Positions 1 to 8,769 of a stretch of DNA of 64,000 bases are shown in pieces. The stretch spans positions 124,001-188,000 of the forward strand of contig JACKQE010000005.1 in the NCBI GenBank assembly GCA_024233005.1, given 5' to 3'. The notes under the pieces are model-generated. The model was given only the letters and a program-made list of their open reading frames with translations. It did not search any database and had not been told where the DNA came from. Positions within the stretch are counted from its first letter, which is position 1, and every line of letters starts with the position of its first letter. The translations under genes and the position numbers were made by a program. Origin of the DNA: Akkermansiaceae bacterium (GTDB lineage: Bacteria; Verrucomicrobiota; Verrucomicrobiia; Verrucomicrobiales; DEV007).

Positions 1-220
1 CTTTGACCAGAGAGGTCAGCGCTTCGTTGCGGTAATCGTCCAGCCACGGGGCTGGAGGGGCGCTCGCGTCCGTCCAGGGAGCCGCCGCCCGCCAGGCCGG
101 AGGAGGCTCCGGGGCAGCCAGCGTGGGATCGTTGCGCCACGCTTGTCCCGCGCATCCGGAGCCCCCGAGCACGGTCAGACAGCAAAAGGGAAAAAGTCGG
201 TGGGGCAACAGGCGGGACAT
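1..220 (-). CDS. Outer-membrane efflux lipoprotein (TolC/NodT type), N-terminal part only
   Basis: The minus strand reads open from an ATG at 220 to the window edge, about 73 residues. A hydrophobic N-terminus with a Cys near residue 24 (GGSGCAG) suggests a lipoprotein signal. A Pro/Ala-rich linker follows and then W-L-D-D-Y-x-N-x-A-L-x-x-L-V-K, which matches the start of the mature domain of RND-efflux outer-membrane factors. These proteins form the trimeric channel in the outer membrane that pairs with a periplasmic adaptor and an inner-membrane pump. The partner genes, if any, lie outside the window. The family call rests on a short stretch and is moderate. Confidence 0.55.
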   Translation of the reverse strand, partial: MSRLLPHRLFPFCCLTVLGGSGCAGQAWRNDPTLAAPEPPPAWRAAAPWTDASAPPAPWLDDYRNEALTSLVK

Positions 221-479
221 GGGCGGGGCGCTCATTGAACATCGGGAGCCGCCATTTGTCTCCCGGAAAAATGGCGAGCTTGATAAGGAAACCTTGATTG
301 TTTGGAGGATGAAAATGAACGAGACAGGGCGCCCCGGAGACAGTTCCTCGGGGTGGGGGAGAATCCAAACCCTCGGGAATTTCGGAATTCCCGGGAGATC
401 CTTCTTGCGAAGGGAGAGTTTTCACCCTAATTTCCCGGCTCCCACCCGTGGTCACCTGTTCCTGTGGCCCGGTCCAATT

Positions 480-554
480 GCGCGATTAGCTCAGGGGTAG
501 AGCACCTGATTCACACTCAGGGGGTCGCAGGTTCGAAACCTGCATCGCGCACCA
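480..554 (+). tRNA. tRNA-Val (anticodon CAC)
   Basis: The 7-bp acceptor stem GCGCGAT/ATCGCGC pairs perfectly. The D arm (GCTC/GAGC), the anticodon stem CCTGA/TCAGG with loop TTCACAC, and the T arm GCAGG-TTCGAAA-CCTGC are all present. The anticodon at loop positions 34-36 is CAC, which reads GUG valine codons. The 3' CCA is encoded (552-554), with discriminator A551. The gene stands alone between the efflux gene and the bL12-like gene. Confidence 0.97.
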
Positions 555-618
555 CTTTGCTTCATTGTCTGCGGTGCTCCTGGACATTCGTCTTGGGAGC
601 GCCGGTTTAAAGCTCGCC

Positions 619-885
619 ATGGACACACCCTCCCCAGAATCCGATCTCCAGCTGGTCCGGGAAGCGATTTTCACCGGTCAAAAAATTCAGGCCATCAAGC
701 ATTTGCGCGAACTCACCGGACTCGGATTGGCCGAGGCCAAGGCGGAAGTTGAAAGGATGGAATTGGAATTGCGCGCCTCAGCCCCTGACATGTTTACCGT
801 GCCCCCTCCCGGCAAGGGATGCTCGGCGGTGTGGGTGATCGGGGGCGCGGTGATCGGCGCGCTGGGATGGGGCCTTTGGCATTAA
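619..885 (+). CDS. Small membrane-anchored protein with ribosomal bL12 C-terminal-like domain
   Basis: An 88-residue protein is read from the ATG at 619. Residues about 10-50 form a helix-rich unit with the motif TGLGLAEAKAEVE, the signature of the bL12 (L7/L12) C-terminal domain that normally contacts GTPase factors on the ribosome. A Pro/Gly hinge follows, then a hydrophobic segment (VWVIGGAVIGALGWGLW) at the very end that should insert in the membrane. Ribosomal bL12 has an N-terminal dimerisation domain that is absent here, so this is not rplL. Small proteins combining this domain with a membrane helix are known as hypothetical proteins; their role is unknown to me. An upstream in-frame ATG at 565 is less likely because it abuts the tRNA. 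Confidence 0.7.
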   Translation: MDTPSPESDLQLVREAIFTGQKIQAIKHLRELTGLGLAEAKAEVERMELELRASAPDMFTVPPPGKGCSAVWVIGGAVIGALGWGLWH

Positions 886-1057
886 CGGGTGGGACTGGAT
901 TTTTCCCTGTTCCGGCGTTAGCTGTTTCCTCGGATCCCCAGTAACGTTTCGGTTCCACCGTTCCGCATCTCCTCCCGGCATTCCCATGGCAATTTTTCCG
1001 CTCCGGGTATAGAATGCTGCCGTCTGGCTTCCTATCCCCCCGATTGCCGCAGGATCC

Positions 1058-1912
1058 ATGGACTGGTTTGTCCTCAAAAAAATTGTCTCCAACTATCTCC
1101 AGCCTCTCAGCATTGCCGTGGAGAGTCTGGCGTCCGGGTTGATTCTGTTGGGGTTGTCCACCTGGGGGGCGAAGTCCGGGAAACGGTCCCGCCTGCGGCG
1201 CTGGCTGCGGCACACGGGGCTGGCCTTCCTCATCATGGCGACGATGTTCCTCTATCTCTGCAGCACCGCCTCGGTCGCCGAGGCCCTTGCCTACTCGCTG
1301 GAGCGGCAGTATCCGCCGATGAAGGAGGACTCGGAGGATTTCCGCGCGCTCGATCCGGAGTTCATCGTGGTGCTGGCCGGAGGCTGGAGGGTGGGGGAGA
1401 ATGCTCCCGTCACCTCCCGGGTGCTGCCTCCCACGGAAACGCGGGTGATCGAAGGGGTGCGGCTGGCGGCCCTCTTCCCCAAAGCCCGGCTGGCCTTCAC
1501 CGGGATTCCCCGCGAAGTCGAAAGCATGGCGGATTTGGCTAAGCTGATGGGAGTTGCCCCGGATCGGATCTTGCTGGAGTCGCGATCTCGCGACACGGAC
1601 GATCATCCCAAGTTTCTCAAGCCGATTCTCGGGGAATCCTCGTTTCTCCTCGTAACCTCGGGGATGCAACTCCCCCGGGCGGTGTCCCTGTTCCGCGGCG
1701 CCGGGCTCGATCCTGTCCCGATGCCGACCGATCTCTGGTCCTACCCGGATTTCCTCGCCCGCAGTCCCTATCAATGGGACCGTCTCGTGCCGAAAGCCTC
1801 CTACCTGGAGATGACGGACGTCGCCCTCCATGAGATTCTGGGGCGGCTCTATTCCAATCTCCGCGGCGATGCCGCTGACGAGGTGCGCCGGCCTGCGGTG
1901 GTGGAACTGTGA
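1058..1912 (+). CDS. YdcF/ElyC-like DUF218 membrane protein
   Basis: A 284-residue protein. Two membrane helices (about 17-37 and 52-72) precede a DUF218 domain (about 100-265). Family hallmarks are visible: the opening strand FIVVLAGGW, the segment with S-R-D-T-D-D-H near residue 180, and LVTSGMQLPRA near residue 200. The usual family motif at the last site is (S/T)xxHMPRA, so a Gln replaces the conserved His here. Members such as E. coli ElyC and SanA act at the envelope and affect peptidoglycan or lipid-carrier metabolism, but the reaction is not firmly established. The gene converges with the SDR gene, whose stop lies 13 bp away. Confidence 0.8.
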   Translation: MDWFVLKKIVSNYLQPLSIAVESLASGLILLGLSTWGAKSGKRSRLRRWLRHTGLAFLIMATMFLYLCSTASVAEALAYSLERQYPPMKEDSEDFRALDPEFIVVLAGGWRVGENAPVTSRVLPPTETRVIEGVRLAALFPKARLAFTGIPREVESMADLAKLMGVAPDRILLESRSRDTDDHPKFLKPILGESSFLLVTSGMQLPRAVSLFRGAGLDPVPMPTDLWSYPDFLARSPYQWDRLVPKASYLEMTDVALHEILGRLYSNLRGDAADEVRRPAVVEL

Positions 1913-1924
1913 GGCGTCTCCGGA

Positions 1925-2686
1925 TCAGGAGAAACACATGCCCCGGTCGGCCAGCAGTTCCTGGCCGGTGATGGCGCGGCTCGCGCCGCTGGCGAGGAAG
2001 AGGGCGACAGCGGCGATCTCCTCCGGCTGCAGGAGATCGGGCACGCACTGCCGGTCGTCGATGAACGCGCGGGCCTCGTCATCCACGAGGTCGCGCACCT
2101 GCCGCTCGGTCATCACCCAGCCGGGGCTGATGGTGTTGACCCGGATGCCACGGGGGCCGAGTTCGCGGGCGAGCGCCCGGGTCAGTCCCTGGGCGCCGGC
2201 CTTGGTGGCCACGTAGGCGGTCATGTGGGCCGGAGCGAGGTAAAAGGTGCAGGAGGAGAAGTTGATGATGGATCCCCCCGGGGAGGCGAGGTGTGGCGCG
2301 ATTTCACGTGCCGTGAGGAAGTACGCGCGCAGATTCAGCGCCATCAGGTCGTCCCAGGCGTCGGCCGTGCAGTCGGCGAGAGGGAGACGGGGATCGCGCG
2401 CCGCGTTGTTCACGAGGGCGCGGACCGGAGTGCCTTCCAGGGCCTCGACCACCCCGGCGATCCAGCCGCAGACGGCCTTCTCCTCCCGGAGATCGACGGC
2501 TTGGAAACAGACCTGTCCTGCCAACGCCGACGCGAGAGCTTCCCCCCGGGCGGCGTCGATGTCGCCAAAGAAGACCCGGGCTCCCTGGGCGGCAAAGGCC
2601 CGGACCATGGCCTCCCCGATGCCCTGGGCGCCTCCGGTGATGAGGACCGGGGCTCCCTGGAGATCGGAGTAGGCAACGGAGGGCAT
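1925..2686 (-). CDS. Short-chain dehydrogenase/reductase (SDR), classical type
   Basis: A 253-residue classical SDR. The N-terminal cofactor motif TGGAQGIG (about 17-24), NNAA near residue 92, the catalytic Ser in INFSSCTF near residue 140, and YVATK (catalytic Tyr-x3-Lys, about 154-158) are all present. The C-terminal RVNTISPGW and EEIAAVALFLAS segments are typical of NAD(P)-dependent sugar or alcohol dehydrogenases. The start lies 9 bp after the ilvN stop, so it is probably the third gene of the ilvB-ilvN operon. The substrate cannot be told from sequence. A role in branched-chain amino-acid synthesis is not implied, because ketol-acid reductoisomerase (IlvC) is an unrelated family. Confidence 0.88.
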   Translation of the reverse strand: MPSVAYSDLQGAPVLITGGAQGIGEAMVRAFAAQGARVFFGDIDAARGEALASALAGQVCFQAVDLREEKAVCGWIAGVVEALEGTPVRALVNNAARDPRLPLADCTADAWDDLMALNLRAYFLTAREIAPHLASPGGSIINFSSCTFYLAPAHMTAYVATKAGAQGLTRALARELGPRGIRVNTISPGWVMTERQVRDLVDDEARAFIDDRQCVPDLLQPEEIAAVALFLASGASRAITGQELLADRGMCFS

Positions 2687-2695
2687 CGCGGGACC

Positions 2696-3250
2696 TCAGG
2701 TAGGCTGCTCGCCGCGGGCCATCACGACCTTGCCGGTGCGCACCGTTTCCACCACGTCGAAGCCGGAGAAGAGCCGCAGCGCGGCATCGACCTTGTCCGA
2801 ATTGCCCGTGATCATCGCGATCATCGAGGTGTCGGTCAGGTCGACGGCTTTGCCGTTGAAATGCTCGATGATTTGGAGCGCTTCCGTGCGGTCGCCGGGC
2901 GAGACGCGCAGTTTCACGAGGATCAGTTCCTTGACCACGGCGTCCGAGGAGGTGTGCTCGGTGCAGTGGATGACATCGATCAGCTTGTCGCACTGCTTCA
3001 CGATCTGGTCGAGACCGGCGGGATCGCCACTGATGCCCAGCGTGAGCCGGGAAAAGCGCGGGTTGCGGCCCTGCGAAACGACGAGCGAGTCGATGTTGTA
3101 GCCGCGGCGGGCAAAGATCTGGCAGATTCGCATGAGCACCCCGGGCTGGTTGCTCACGAGCATGCTCAGGGTGTGACCGGGGCCGGGCACGGGCGCTTTT
3201 TCGGCGGAGGAATCCGGTTTTTTGTCGGCGGTGATGATGTCTCGGGACAT
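2696..3250 (-). CDS. ilvN: Acetolactate synthase small (regulatory) subunit
   Basis: A 184-residue protein with an ACT domain (about 26-95) containing VSNQPGVLMRICQIFARRG and the YNIDSL segment typical of IlvN/IlvH. A second alpha/beta domain carries LILVKL and EAL..I..F.GK.VD (about 105-175). It binds the catalytic subunit and mediates valine feedback inhibition in family members. The N-terminal 25 residues, rich in Ser, Pro and Lys, are an extension compared with E. coli IlvN/IlvH. It lies 58 bp downstream of ilvB in the same direction. Confidence 0.95.
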   Translation of the reverse strand: MSRDIITADKKPDSSAEKAPVPGPGHTLSMLVSNQPGVLMRICQIFARRGYNIDSLVVSQGRNPRFSRLTLGISGDPAGLDQIVKQCDKLIDVIHCTEHTSSDAVVKELILVKLRVSPGDRTEALQIIEHFNGKAVDLTDTSMIAMITGNSDKVDAALRLFSGFDVVETVRTGKVVMARGEQPT

Positions 3251-3308
3251 GGCGGAGAAAAGGGGAACAGGTTTCAGATGCGGGATCAGGAGGGGCGGCG
3301 GGACCGGC

Positions 3309-5033
3309 TCACGTGGAACCGACGGGTTTTTCCATCCGGTATTTCGGCGGCTCGATCAGCATGTCCTCCAGCGCCGCGCCGGCGGGGATCATGGGGAACA
3401 CGTTCTCGGTCTTGGAGCACTCCGCATTGAGGAGCACCGGACCGTCGTTGTATTCCAGCATTTCCTCGAGACGCTTCCGCACGTCGGCGGGGCGCTTCAC
3501 GGTGAGCCCCTTGGCGCCGTAGGCTTCGGCGAGGAGGGCGAAGTCGGGGTTGCCGATCAGGTCCACGCCGCTCTCGCGGTTGTCGAAGAACAGCTCCTGC
3601 CACTGGCGCACCATGCCGAGGTAGTGATTGTTGAGGACGAGGATTTTCACCGGCAGCTTGTGGATCACCGCGGTGGCCAGTTCACAGAGCGTCATCTGGA
3701 ATCCGCCGTCGCCCACCACGCAGGCCACGATGTCGTTCGGGCAGCCGAACTGCGCGCCGATCGCCGCCGGGAAGCCGAAACCCATGGTGCCGGCTCCGCC
3801 CGAGCTGAGCCATTTCAGGGACTCGTCGTTGCGGTAGAACTGGGCGGCCCACATCTGGTGCTGGCCCACGTCGGTGGAGACGATGGCCTTGCCCTTGGTC
3901 AGTTGGTAGAACTCGTCGATGACATACTGCATGTGGAGCCCGCCCTGCTTGCGGTAGTTCAGGGGATACTTCTTGCGGTAGCCGTCGAGGTGGAGATTCC
4001 ACTCCGGATGGTCCACCGGCTCGACCGCCTGGTTCAGCGCGTGCAGCGCGGCCTTGGCATCGCCCACGATGGCGACGTCGACCTTGATCATCTTGTTCAC
4101 TTCGGCCACGTCGAGGTCGATGTGGATGATGCGGGCGTTTTTGCCGAACTCGGTGGGCTTTCCGATGATGCGGTCATCGAAACGCGATCCCACGTTGAGG
4201 ATGAGGTCGCACTCCACCATCGCCTTGTTGGCGTAGGCGGTGCCGTGCATGCCGAGCATGCCGAGGGAAAGCGGATGGGTCTCGGGGAAAACGCCCTTGC
4301 CGAGCAGGGTGTTGGTCACCGGGATGTTGAGCCGGGTCGCCAGCTTCATCAGTTCCTGCTCCGCTCCGGCGAGCATGGCGCCATGGCCGGCGAGAATGAC
4401 CGGGCGCTTCGCGAGCTGGAGGAGACGCGCGGCTTCGGCCACGGCCTCGTGGTCGATCTCAAAGGCGGCTTCGGGCCGGTAGCCGGGGAGATCCATCGGC
4501 TCGTCGAGCACTCCGGTGAACGGGCTCTGGCTGATGTCCTTGGGCACGTCGATCAGCACCGGACCGGGGCGACCGGTGGTCGCGATGTGGTAGGCCTCCC
4601 GGGCGATCCGGGGCAGGTCGTTGGTTTTGCGCACCAGGTAGTTGTGCTTCACGATGGGCAGCGTCAGGCCGAAGGTGTCAGCCTCCTGGAAGGCGTCCTT
4701 GCCGAGCATCCAGGTCACCTGCTGTCCGGTGATGATGATCATTGGCACGGAGTCCATCTGCGCGGTCATGATGCCGGTGATGGTGTTTCCCGCGCCGGGA
4801 CCGGAGGTCACCAGGACCACGGCGGGCTTGCCCGTGGCCCGGGCATAGCCGTCGGCCATGTGGGTGGCGCCCTGCTCGTGACGGGTCAGGATGAACTTGA
4901 TGTTCGATTTGACCGTCTCCAGCGCGTCAAAGATCGGCAGCGCGGCGCCGCCGGAGTAGCCAAAAATGTATTCGATCCCGAGTTCGTCGAGAGTTTTGAT
5001 GAGGGCTTGGGCCCCGTCCATGGGTGTGCTCAT
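3309..5033 (-). CDS. ilvB: Acetolactate synthase large (catalytic) subunit
   Basis: A 574-residue ThDP enzyme that condenses two pyruvates to 2-acetolactate, or pyruvate with 2-oxobutyrate to acetohydroxybutyrate, the first common step of Val/Leu/Ile synthesis. The catalytic Glu is at about residue 53 (RHEQGATHMADGYAR). The FAD and middle domain follow, and the C-terminal ThDP motif begins GDGGFQMT and ends at NNHYLGM. I chose the ATG at 5033 (MSTPMDGAQ) because homologues begin just before the GAQALIKTL segment; an in-frame upstream start at 5060 adds nine unlikely residues. It heads an operon with ilvN and an SDR gene. Confidence 0.96.
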   Translation of the reverse strand: MSTPMDGAQALIKTLDELGIEYIFGYSGGAALPIFDALETVKSNIKFILTRHEQGATHMADGYARATGKPAVVLVTSGPGAGNTITGIMTAQMDSVPMIIITGQQVTWMLGKDAFQEADTFGLTLPIVKHNYLVRKTNDLPRIAREAYHIATTGRPGPVLIDVPKDISQSPFTGVLDEPMDLPGYRPEAAFEIDHEAVAEAARLLQLAKRPVILAGHGAMLAGAEQELMKLATRLNIPVTNTLLGKGVFPETHPLSLGMLGMHGTAYANKAMVECDLILNVGSRFDDRIIGKPTEFGKNARIIHIDLDVAEVNKMIKVDVAIVGDAKAALHALNQAVEPVDHPEWNLHLDGYRKKYPLNYRKQGGLHMQYVIDEFYQLTKGKAIVSTDVGQHQMWAAQFYRNDESLKWLSSGGAGTMGFGFPAAIGAQFGCPNDIVACVVGDGGFQMTLCELATAVIHKLPVKILVLNNHYLGMVRQWQELFFDNRESGVDLIGNPDFALLAEAYGAKGLTVKRPADVRKRLEEMLEYNDGPVLLNAECSKTENVFPMIPAGAALEDMLIEPPKYRMEKPVGST

Positions 5034-5418
5034 AGGGAAAATGCAGCGATTTGGCCTCAATTATCGTCCTGTTGGATCAAAGTGCAATCAAAAATGCAGA
5101 AAAATGATGCAAGTTTGGTGTTTTGTTTCCGGTAGGTATGCTAAAACATTGCCAAAAAGACACAAGATTGCCGGCAGTGATGAATCTCGGCTGGAAAAAT
5201 GCGGTAAAATCAGGAAAGCGCGAGTTTGACGAGGATGGAAAGGGCCGATTTCCCGTCAAAAGGGGTGCTTGGCTTCGCGGCAACTCCTTGGACTCGAGAA
5301 ACGCGGCTCTGTGGGGGGGCTCCTTCCCGCTTTCCCGGCGCGGCGCGAATCCGTGTCCCCCGGTTCCCCACGGGCGGCTTGCCTCCGGACCCGCGTCATG
5401 GTATAACCCCGTCCTCCT
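5034..5418. promoter_or_regulatory. Divergent intergenic region between ilvB and the ThuA gene
   Basis: This 385-bp stretch must hold the promoters of ilvB (minus) and the ThuA gene (plus). The part nearest ilvB (about 5060-5180) is clearly more A+T-rich than its surroundings. I see no convincing consensus promoter, attenuator hairpin or riboswitch, and no supported coding sequence. Confidence 0.4.
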
Positions 5419-6444
5419 ATGAAACTTCCCCTTGCCGCCTTCCTTCCGGTGACCGCCCTCTCCCTTGCCGCCGGTTTTTCCCCGGGTTCCGCCGCCGCCG
5501 CTGATCCCTGGCTCGTCTTCGAAGGCGGTGACGGTCCCGGCAAAGGCAAACACATTGTCCTCATCTCGGGCGACGAGGAATACCGCTCCGAGGAAGGCCT
5601 GCCCCAGCTCGGGAAAATCCTCAGCCGCCACCACGGGTTCAAATGCACCGTGCTCTTTGCGATCGATCCCGCCACCGGCACCATCGACCCCAACAACGGC
5701 CGCAACATTCCCGGCACCTCGGCTCTCGCCACGGCGGACCTGCTCATCATCCTGACCCGCTTTCGCGATCTCCCGGACGAGCAGATGAAGCCGATCGTCG
5801 ATTACCTCGAATCCGGCAAGCCGGTCCTCGGTCTCCGCACCGCGACCCACGCGTTCAACATCGGCAAGGACAAGACCTACGCCCGGTATTCCTACAATTT
5901 CGGCGGCAAGGACTACGAGCAGGGATTCGGCCGCCAGGTGCTGGGCGAGACGTGGATCAGCCATCATGGCGGGCACAAAAGCCAGGCCACCCGCGGCATC
6001 TTCGCCCCCGGCGCGGCGGAGAGTCCTCTCCTGCGGGGCATCAAGGACGGGGAGATTTTCGCCCTGACCGATGTCTATGGGATCCGTCTGCCCCAGCCGG
6101 AAGGCTGTGTTCCGCTCGTCCTCGGTCAGGTCGTGGCCGGGATGAAGCCCACCGACCCGGCGTTGGAGGGCGAGAAAAACAACCCCATGATGCCGGTGGC
6201 CTGGACCAAGACCTACCGGGGCGGGCGAGTTTTCACCACCACCATGGGCGCCTCGAATGACCTCGCCAACGACGGCGTGCGCCGTCTGGTCATCAACGCG
6301 GCCTTCTGGTGTGTGGGGCTGGAGGACCAGATCACCCCGACCCTGGACATTTCCCTCGTGGGCCCTTACGAGCCCAGCATGTATGGGTTCATGAAGGGCG
6401 ACTACTGGAAGGAAAAAGCCCTCAAAGTGGAAGACCTGAAGTGA
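5419..6444 (+). CDS. Exported ThuA-domain protein
   Basis: A 341-residue protein with a Sec-type signal peptide (1 to about 27, ending AAAAD). A ThuA-like class-I glutamine-amidotransferase fold follows: HIVLISGDEEYRSEE near residue 45, the LGLRTATHAFN strand near residue 138, and a conserved C-terminal region (TTTMGASNDLANDGVRRL). ThuA was named for trehalose utilisation, but in PVC bacteria such proteins are abundant, usually secreted, and sit near sugar-degradation genes. The catalytic reaction here is unknown. It is transcribed divergently from ilvB with no obvious partner. Confidence 0.85.
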   Translation: MKLPLAAFLPVTALSLAAGFSPGSAAAADPWLVFEGGDGPGKGKHIVLISGDEEYRSEEGLPQLGKILSRHHGFKCTVLFAIDPATGTIDPNNGRNIPGTSALATADLLIILTRFRDLPDEQMKPIVDYLESGKPVLGLRTATHAFNIGKDKTYARYSYNFGGKDYEQGFGRQVLGETWISHHGGHKSQATRGIFAPGAAESPLLRGIKDGEIFALTDVYGIRLPQPEGCVPLVLGQVVAGMKPTDPALEGEKNNPMMPVAWTKTYRGGRVFTTTMGASNDLANDGVRRLVINAAFWCVGLEDQITPTLDISLVGPYEPSMYGFMKGDYWKEKALKVEDLK

Positions 6445-6531
6445 TCCGGGGCAGGGGACGCGGCGGAGTCGGTGGTCTTCCCTGGTTCTTCGCCCCTTCC
6501 CCAACGGAGGTTCGGGTGGAGAAGGCTGGGA

Positions 6532-7077
6532 TCACGTGGGGCCTGCCGAGGAGAGACCGAAAAGAACCCTCACCAGTTCCTCGGTGGTTTCAATGACGCG
6601 GAAATGGCCTTTTGGAATGACCCGAATGGCGGGGCGTTCCTTCTTTTTCCCGGTTGCGTCTCCCTTGTTGTGCTTGGCGACCTTAAACTCGCTTAGGGAT
6701 GGCAACGGTTTCCCGGGCTCATCGCCAAAGAAGCGATAGCTCAACCGCATCCTCCGGGTTTCTCGATCCTCGTGTCGGAGGACCCAGACCACGCAGCCCC
6801 CGGGTTTTTCCGCCAGCTTGCGGTGCACTTTTTGTGAGGCCGCTCGCGCGCCCGGGCGCGAGGTTTTCAACTGCACGTGGCGCATGATGCCACGGCATTC
6901 CAGAACCACATCATACCCTGAAGCATCAATCTCCGAACGGAGCACCTCGATCAACTCTCCACTCCCGTAGTAGGCTTCCTGAAGGAGTTCAGACACGAAC
7001 GTGTGCTCCACGAGCTGTTCGAAAAAGCTCGACTTCAGGGAAACGTCATCCCCCTTTCCGATGGGAAGCTCACTCAT
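6532..7077 (-). CDS. Uncharacterised protein with PD-(D/E)xK-like QLK motif, next to hsdM
   Basis: A 181-residue intact frame from the ATG at 7077 (MSELPIGKGDD). An upstream in-frame ATG at 7233 would overlap the hsdM stop and adds low-complexity sequence, so it is rejected. The core runs E-x-L-x-E-A-Y-Y-G near residue 31, then E-I-D-A-S-G-Y-D near 48, then HVQLKTSRPG near 66. An acidic residue in GYD followed by a strand with Q-L-K resembles the D-(D/E/Q)xK nuclease core of restriction-like endonucleases. Genes of this type often sit beside type I restriction operons. A nuclease role is inference. It is the only clearly unbroken gene at this end of the fragmented locus. Confidence 0.6.
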   Translation of the reverse strand: MSELPIGKGDDVSLKSSFFEQLVEHTFVSELLQEAYYGSGELIEVLRSEIDASGYDVVLECRGIMRHVQLKTSRPGARAASQKVHRKLAEKPGGCVVWVLRHEDRETRRMRLSYRFFGDEPGKPLPSLSEFKVAKHNKGDATGKKKERPAIRVIPKGHFRVIETTEELVRVLFGLSSAGPT

Positions 7078-7229
7078 CCGTTGAATCGATCGTTGCCTGT
7101 TCTCTCTCACTGCGGTGTTTTGGAGTGGCCTCCGTTGGGTTCTCCCAACCCGGGGGAGCGATGGAGGGAGTTCAGTGGGGTTGGTCGCGGCGGTATCTGG
7201 GAGGTAGAGCCATTGTTGTTGAGGGGGCC

Positions 7230-8672
7230 TCATTCGAATTCAGTGCTCGCCAAAGCCTCCTCCACCGCCCGGAACTCTGCTAGGGCTGCTTCCAGGCTTT
7301 CGACGATCTCTGCGGCTAACAGTGCCGGGGCAGGGAGGTTGTCGCTATCTTCGAGGCTCTCGTCCTTGAGCCAGAAGATGTCGAGTTGGCGGCTTTGTCG
7401 CGGGCGACGATCTCTTCGTAAGTGAACTTTTTGAATCAACTCGCTTTCCTGCCGTTTGGCGAAGGCGCGAGGCGATAGACGGCTTTGAAGTTGTCGAGGT
7501 CATGTTGGCGAGCAGGTTCGTCTTGAGGTGAAGTGCTGGTTGGTGCAGGTCGTAGATCAGGAGGTCTTGGGTCACGGGGTTTCGCGCTGGCGGGTTTGCG
7601 CTCGAAGAAGGGACGTTCGCCTTCACGCCCTGGGCGTGAAAGATGCCGGTAGGCAGGCGCAGAGGTGTGGACGTCGCAGCGTTTGAGCAGTTCGCAGCGG
7701 ATCGTTTCGCCAGCTCCACCTTCGAAGAGGACGTTGTCGGGAGGAGAGGACGACGGCGGTGCCGCCGACCTTGAGTTCGCTGACGTGTGCTGGAGGAGGT
7801 TGAGCTGCTGGTGGCGGTGGTGGCCCCGAAATTCGTCGCGCTCGTATTCCTGCTTCTCGGTGCTGATCTTGCCGTCGTCGCCGACGATGGTGTAGCCGCC
7901 CGCTTTTGCCGAAGGCGGATTAGCTCATGTCGAACTTTCGGCCACTGGGCTGGGCGAGCGCGTCGGCACGATCGACGGGCGAGGTCGTTGGCGTCAACGG
8001 TCAGGCCAATGCCGTGCAGATAGAGTTCATGGCGCAAGAGGCTGACGACGCCGGGGACGATATCGGTGCGCGCAAGGCCTGGGTGCGGAGGTGCTTCATC
8101 TCCGACGCTGAAACTGACCGTGCTGGAATGGTCGTGGGCGGCGGCAGGAAGCCACCGGTGCCACCACAGGCAGGGTCGCCGATGACGTGACCCGGTTGGG
8201 GCTGCATCCATCGACGATGGCGCGGATGAGCAGGCGCAGCGTGAAGTGCTGTCCAGCTCCTTGTCGGAGGGGCGGCGGTCTTTTCGAGAGCCTTCGTAGA
8301 TGGCACCCCCGCCAGTATCCACGTCCATACCGGACCAATCCTCGTCGCCGATCATCTTGATCACGCGCTGGAGGTCGGAGGGTTGGAGATCTTGTTCTGC
8401 GCGGAAGATGATCTAACGGGCCAGGCACCTTGCCTAGGTTCTCGAGGAATTGTGGCGGTAGTGAATCTCGAAGATCGTCGCCGCTATGACGTCAGCTCGG
8501 ACGGGCGTAGTCGGACAGGATGGGGTTGTGAAGCCCAACTCGGTCATCTCGTCGGCGAGTTTCAGGAAGAAACGGTGGTGATCTGCTGACGTAGTCTCGT
8601 AACGACATCCCGCGTTTTGAGGACGAGCATAGTTCAAACCTTGGAAACAATCGCGGAAGAGTCGTTACTCAT
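7230..8672 (-). pseudogene. hsdM: Type I restriction-modification DNA methyltransferase subunit, frameshifted
   Basis: Read on the minus strand with frame changes, this encodes a nearly full-length HsdM (about 480 codons). The start is MSNDSSAIVSKV at 8672, followed by FLKLADEMTELGF. Further on come DEDWSGMDVD, the DPACGTGGF AdoMet-binding segment, the NPPFG catalytic motif region, an EGGAGE segment and LPTGIFHAQGVK. The end is the C-terminal LDIFWLKDESLED...ASTEFE with a stop at 7230. HsdM methylates adenine in the target and forms the M2S and R2M2S complexes. Many short indels, mostly deletions, break the frame. Residues between the breaks stay conserved, so either the decay is recent or the sequence has errors. 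Confidence 0.88.
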
Positions 8673-8769
8673 GGGGATACAAAAAGTTTGAGGAGCCGAG
8701 CCGCAGGCGAGGCCAGAGCAACGAAGGGTTGGAAGCTTGAGCCAGGACCGGGTCGGAGCCAACAACAAT

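Noticed and set aside
3222..5135. Open frame of 637 codons on the plus strand
   Set aside because: It is antisense to ilvB and ilvN. It is His/Val/Gly-rich shadow sequence without any motif.
5077..6504. Open frame of 475 codons on the minus strand
   Set aside because: It is antisense to the ThuA gene, which has a signal peptide and family motifs.
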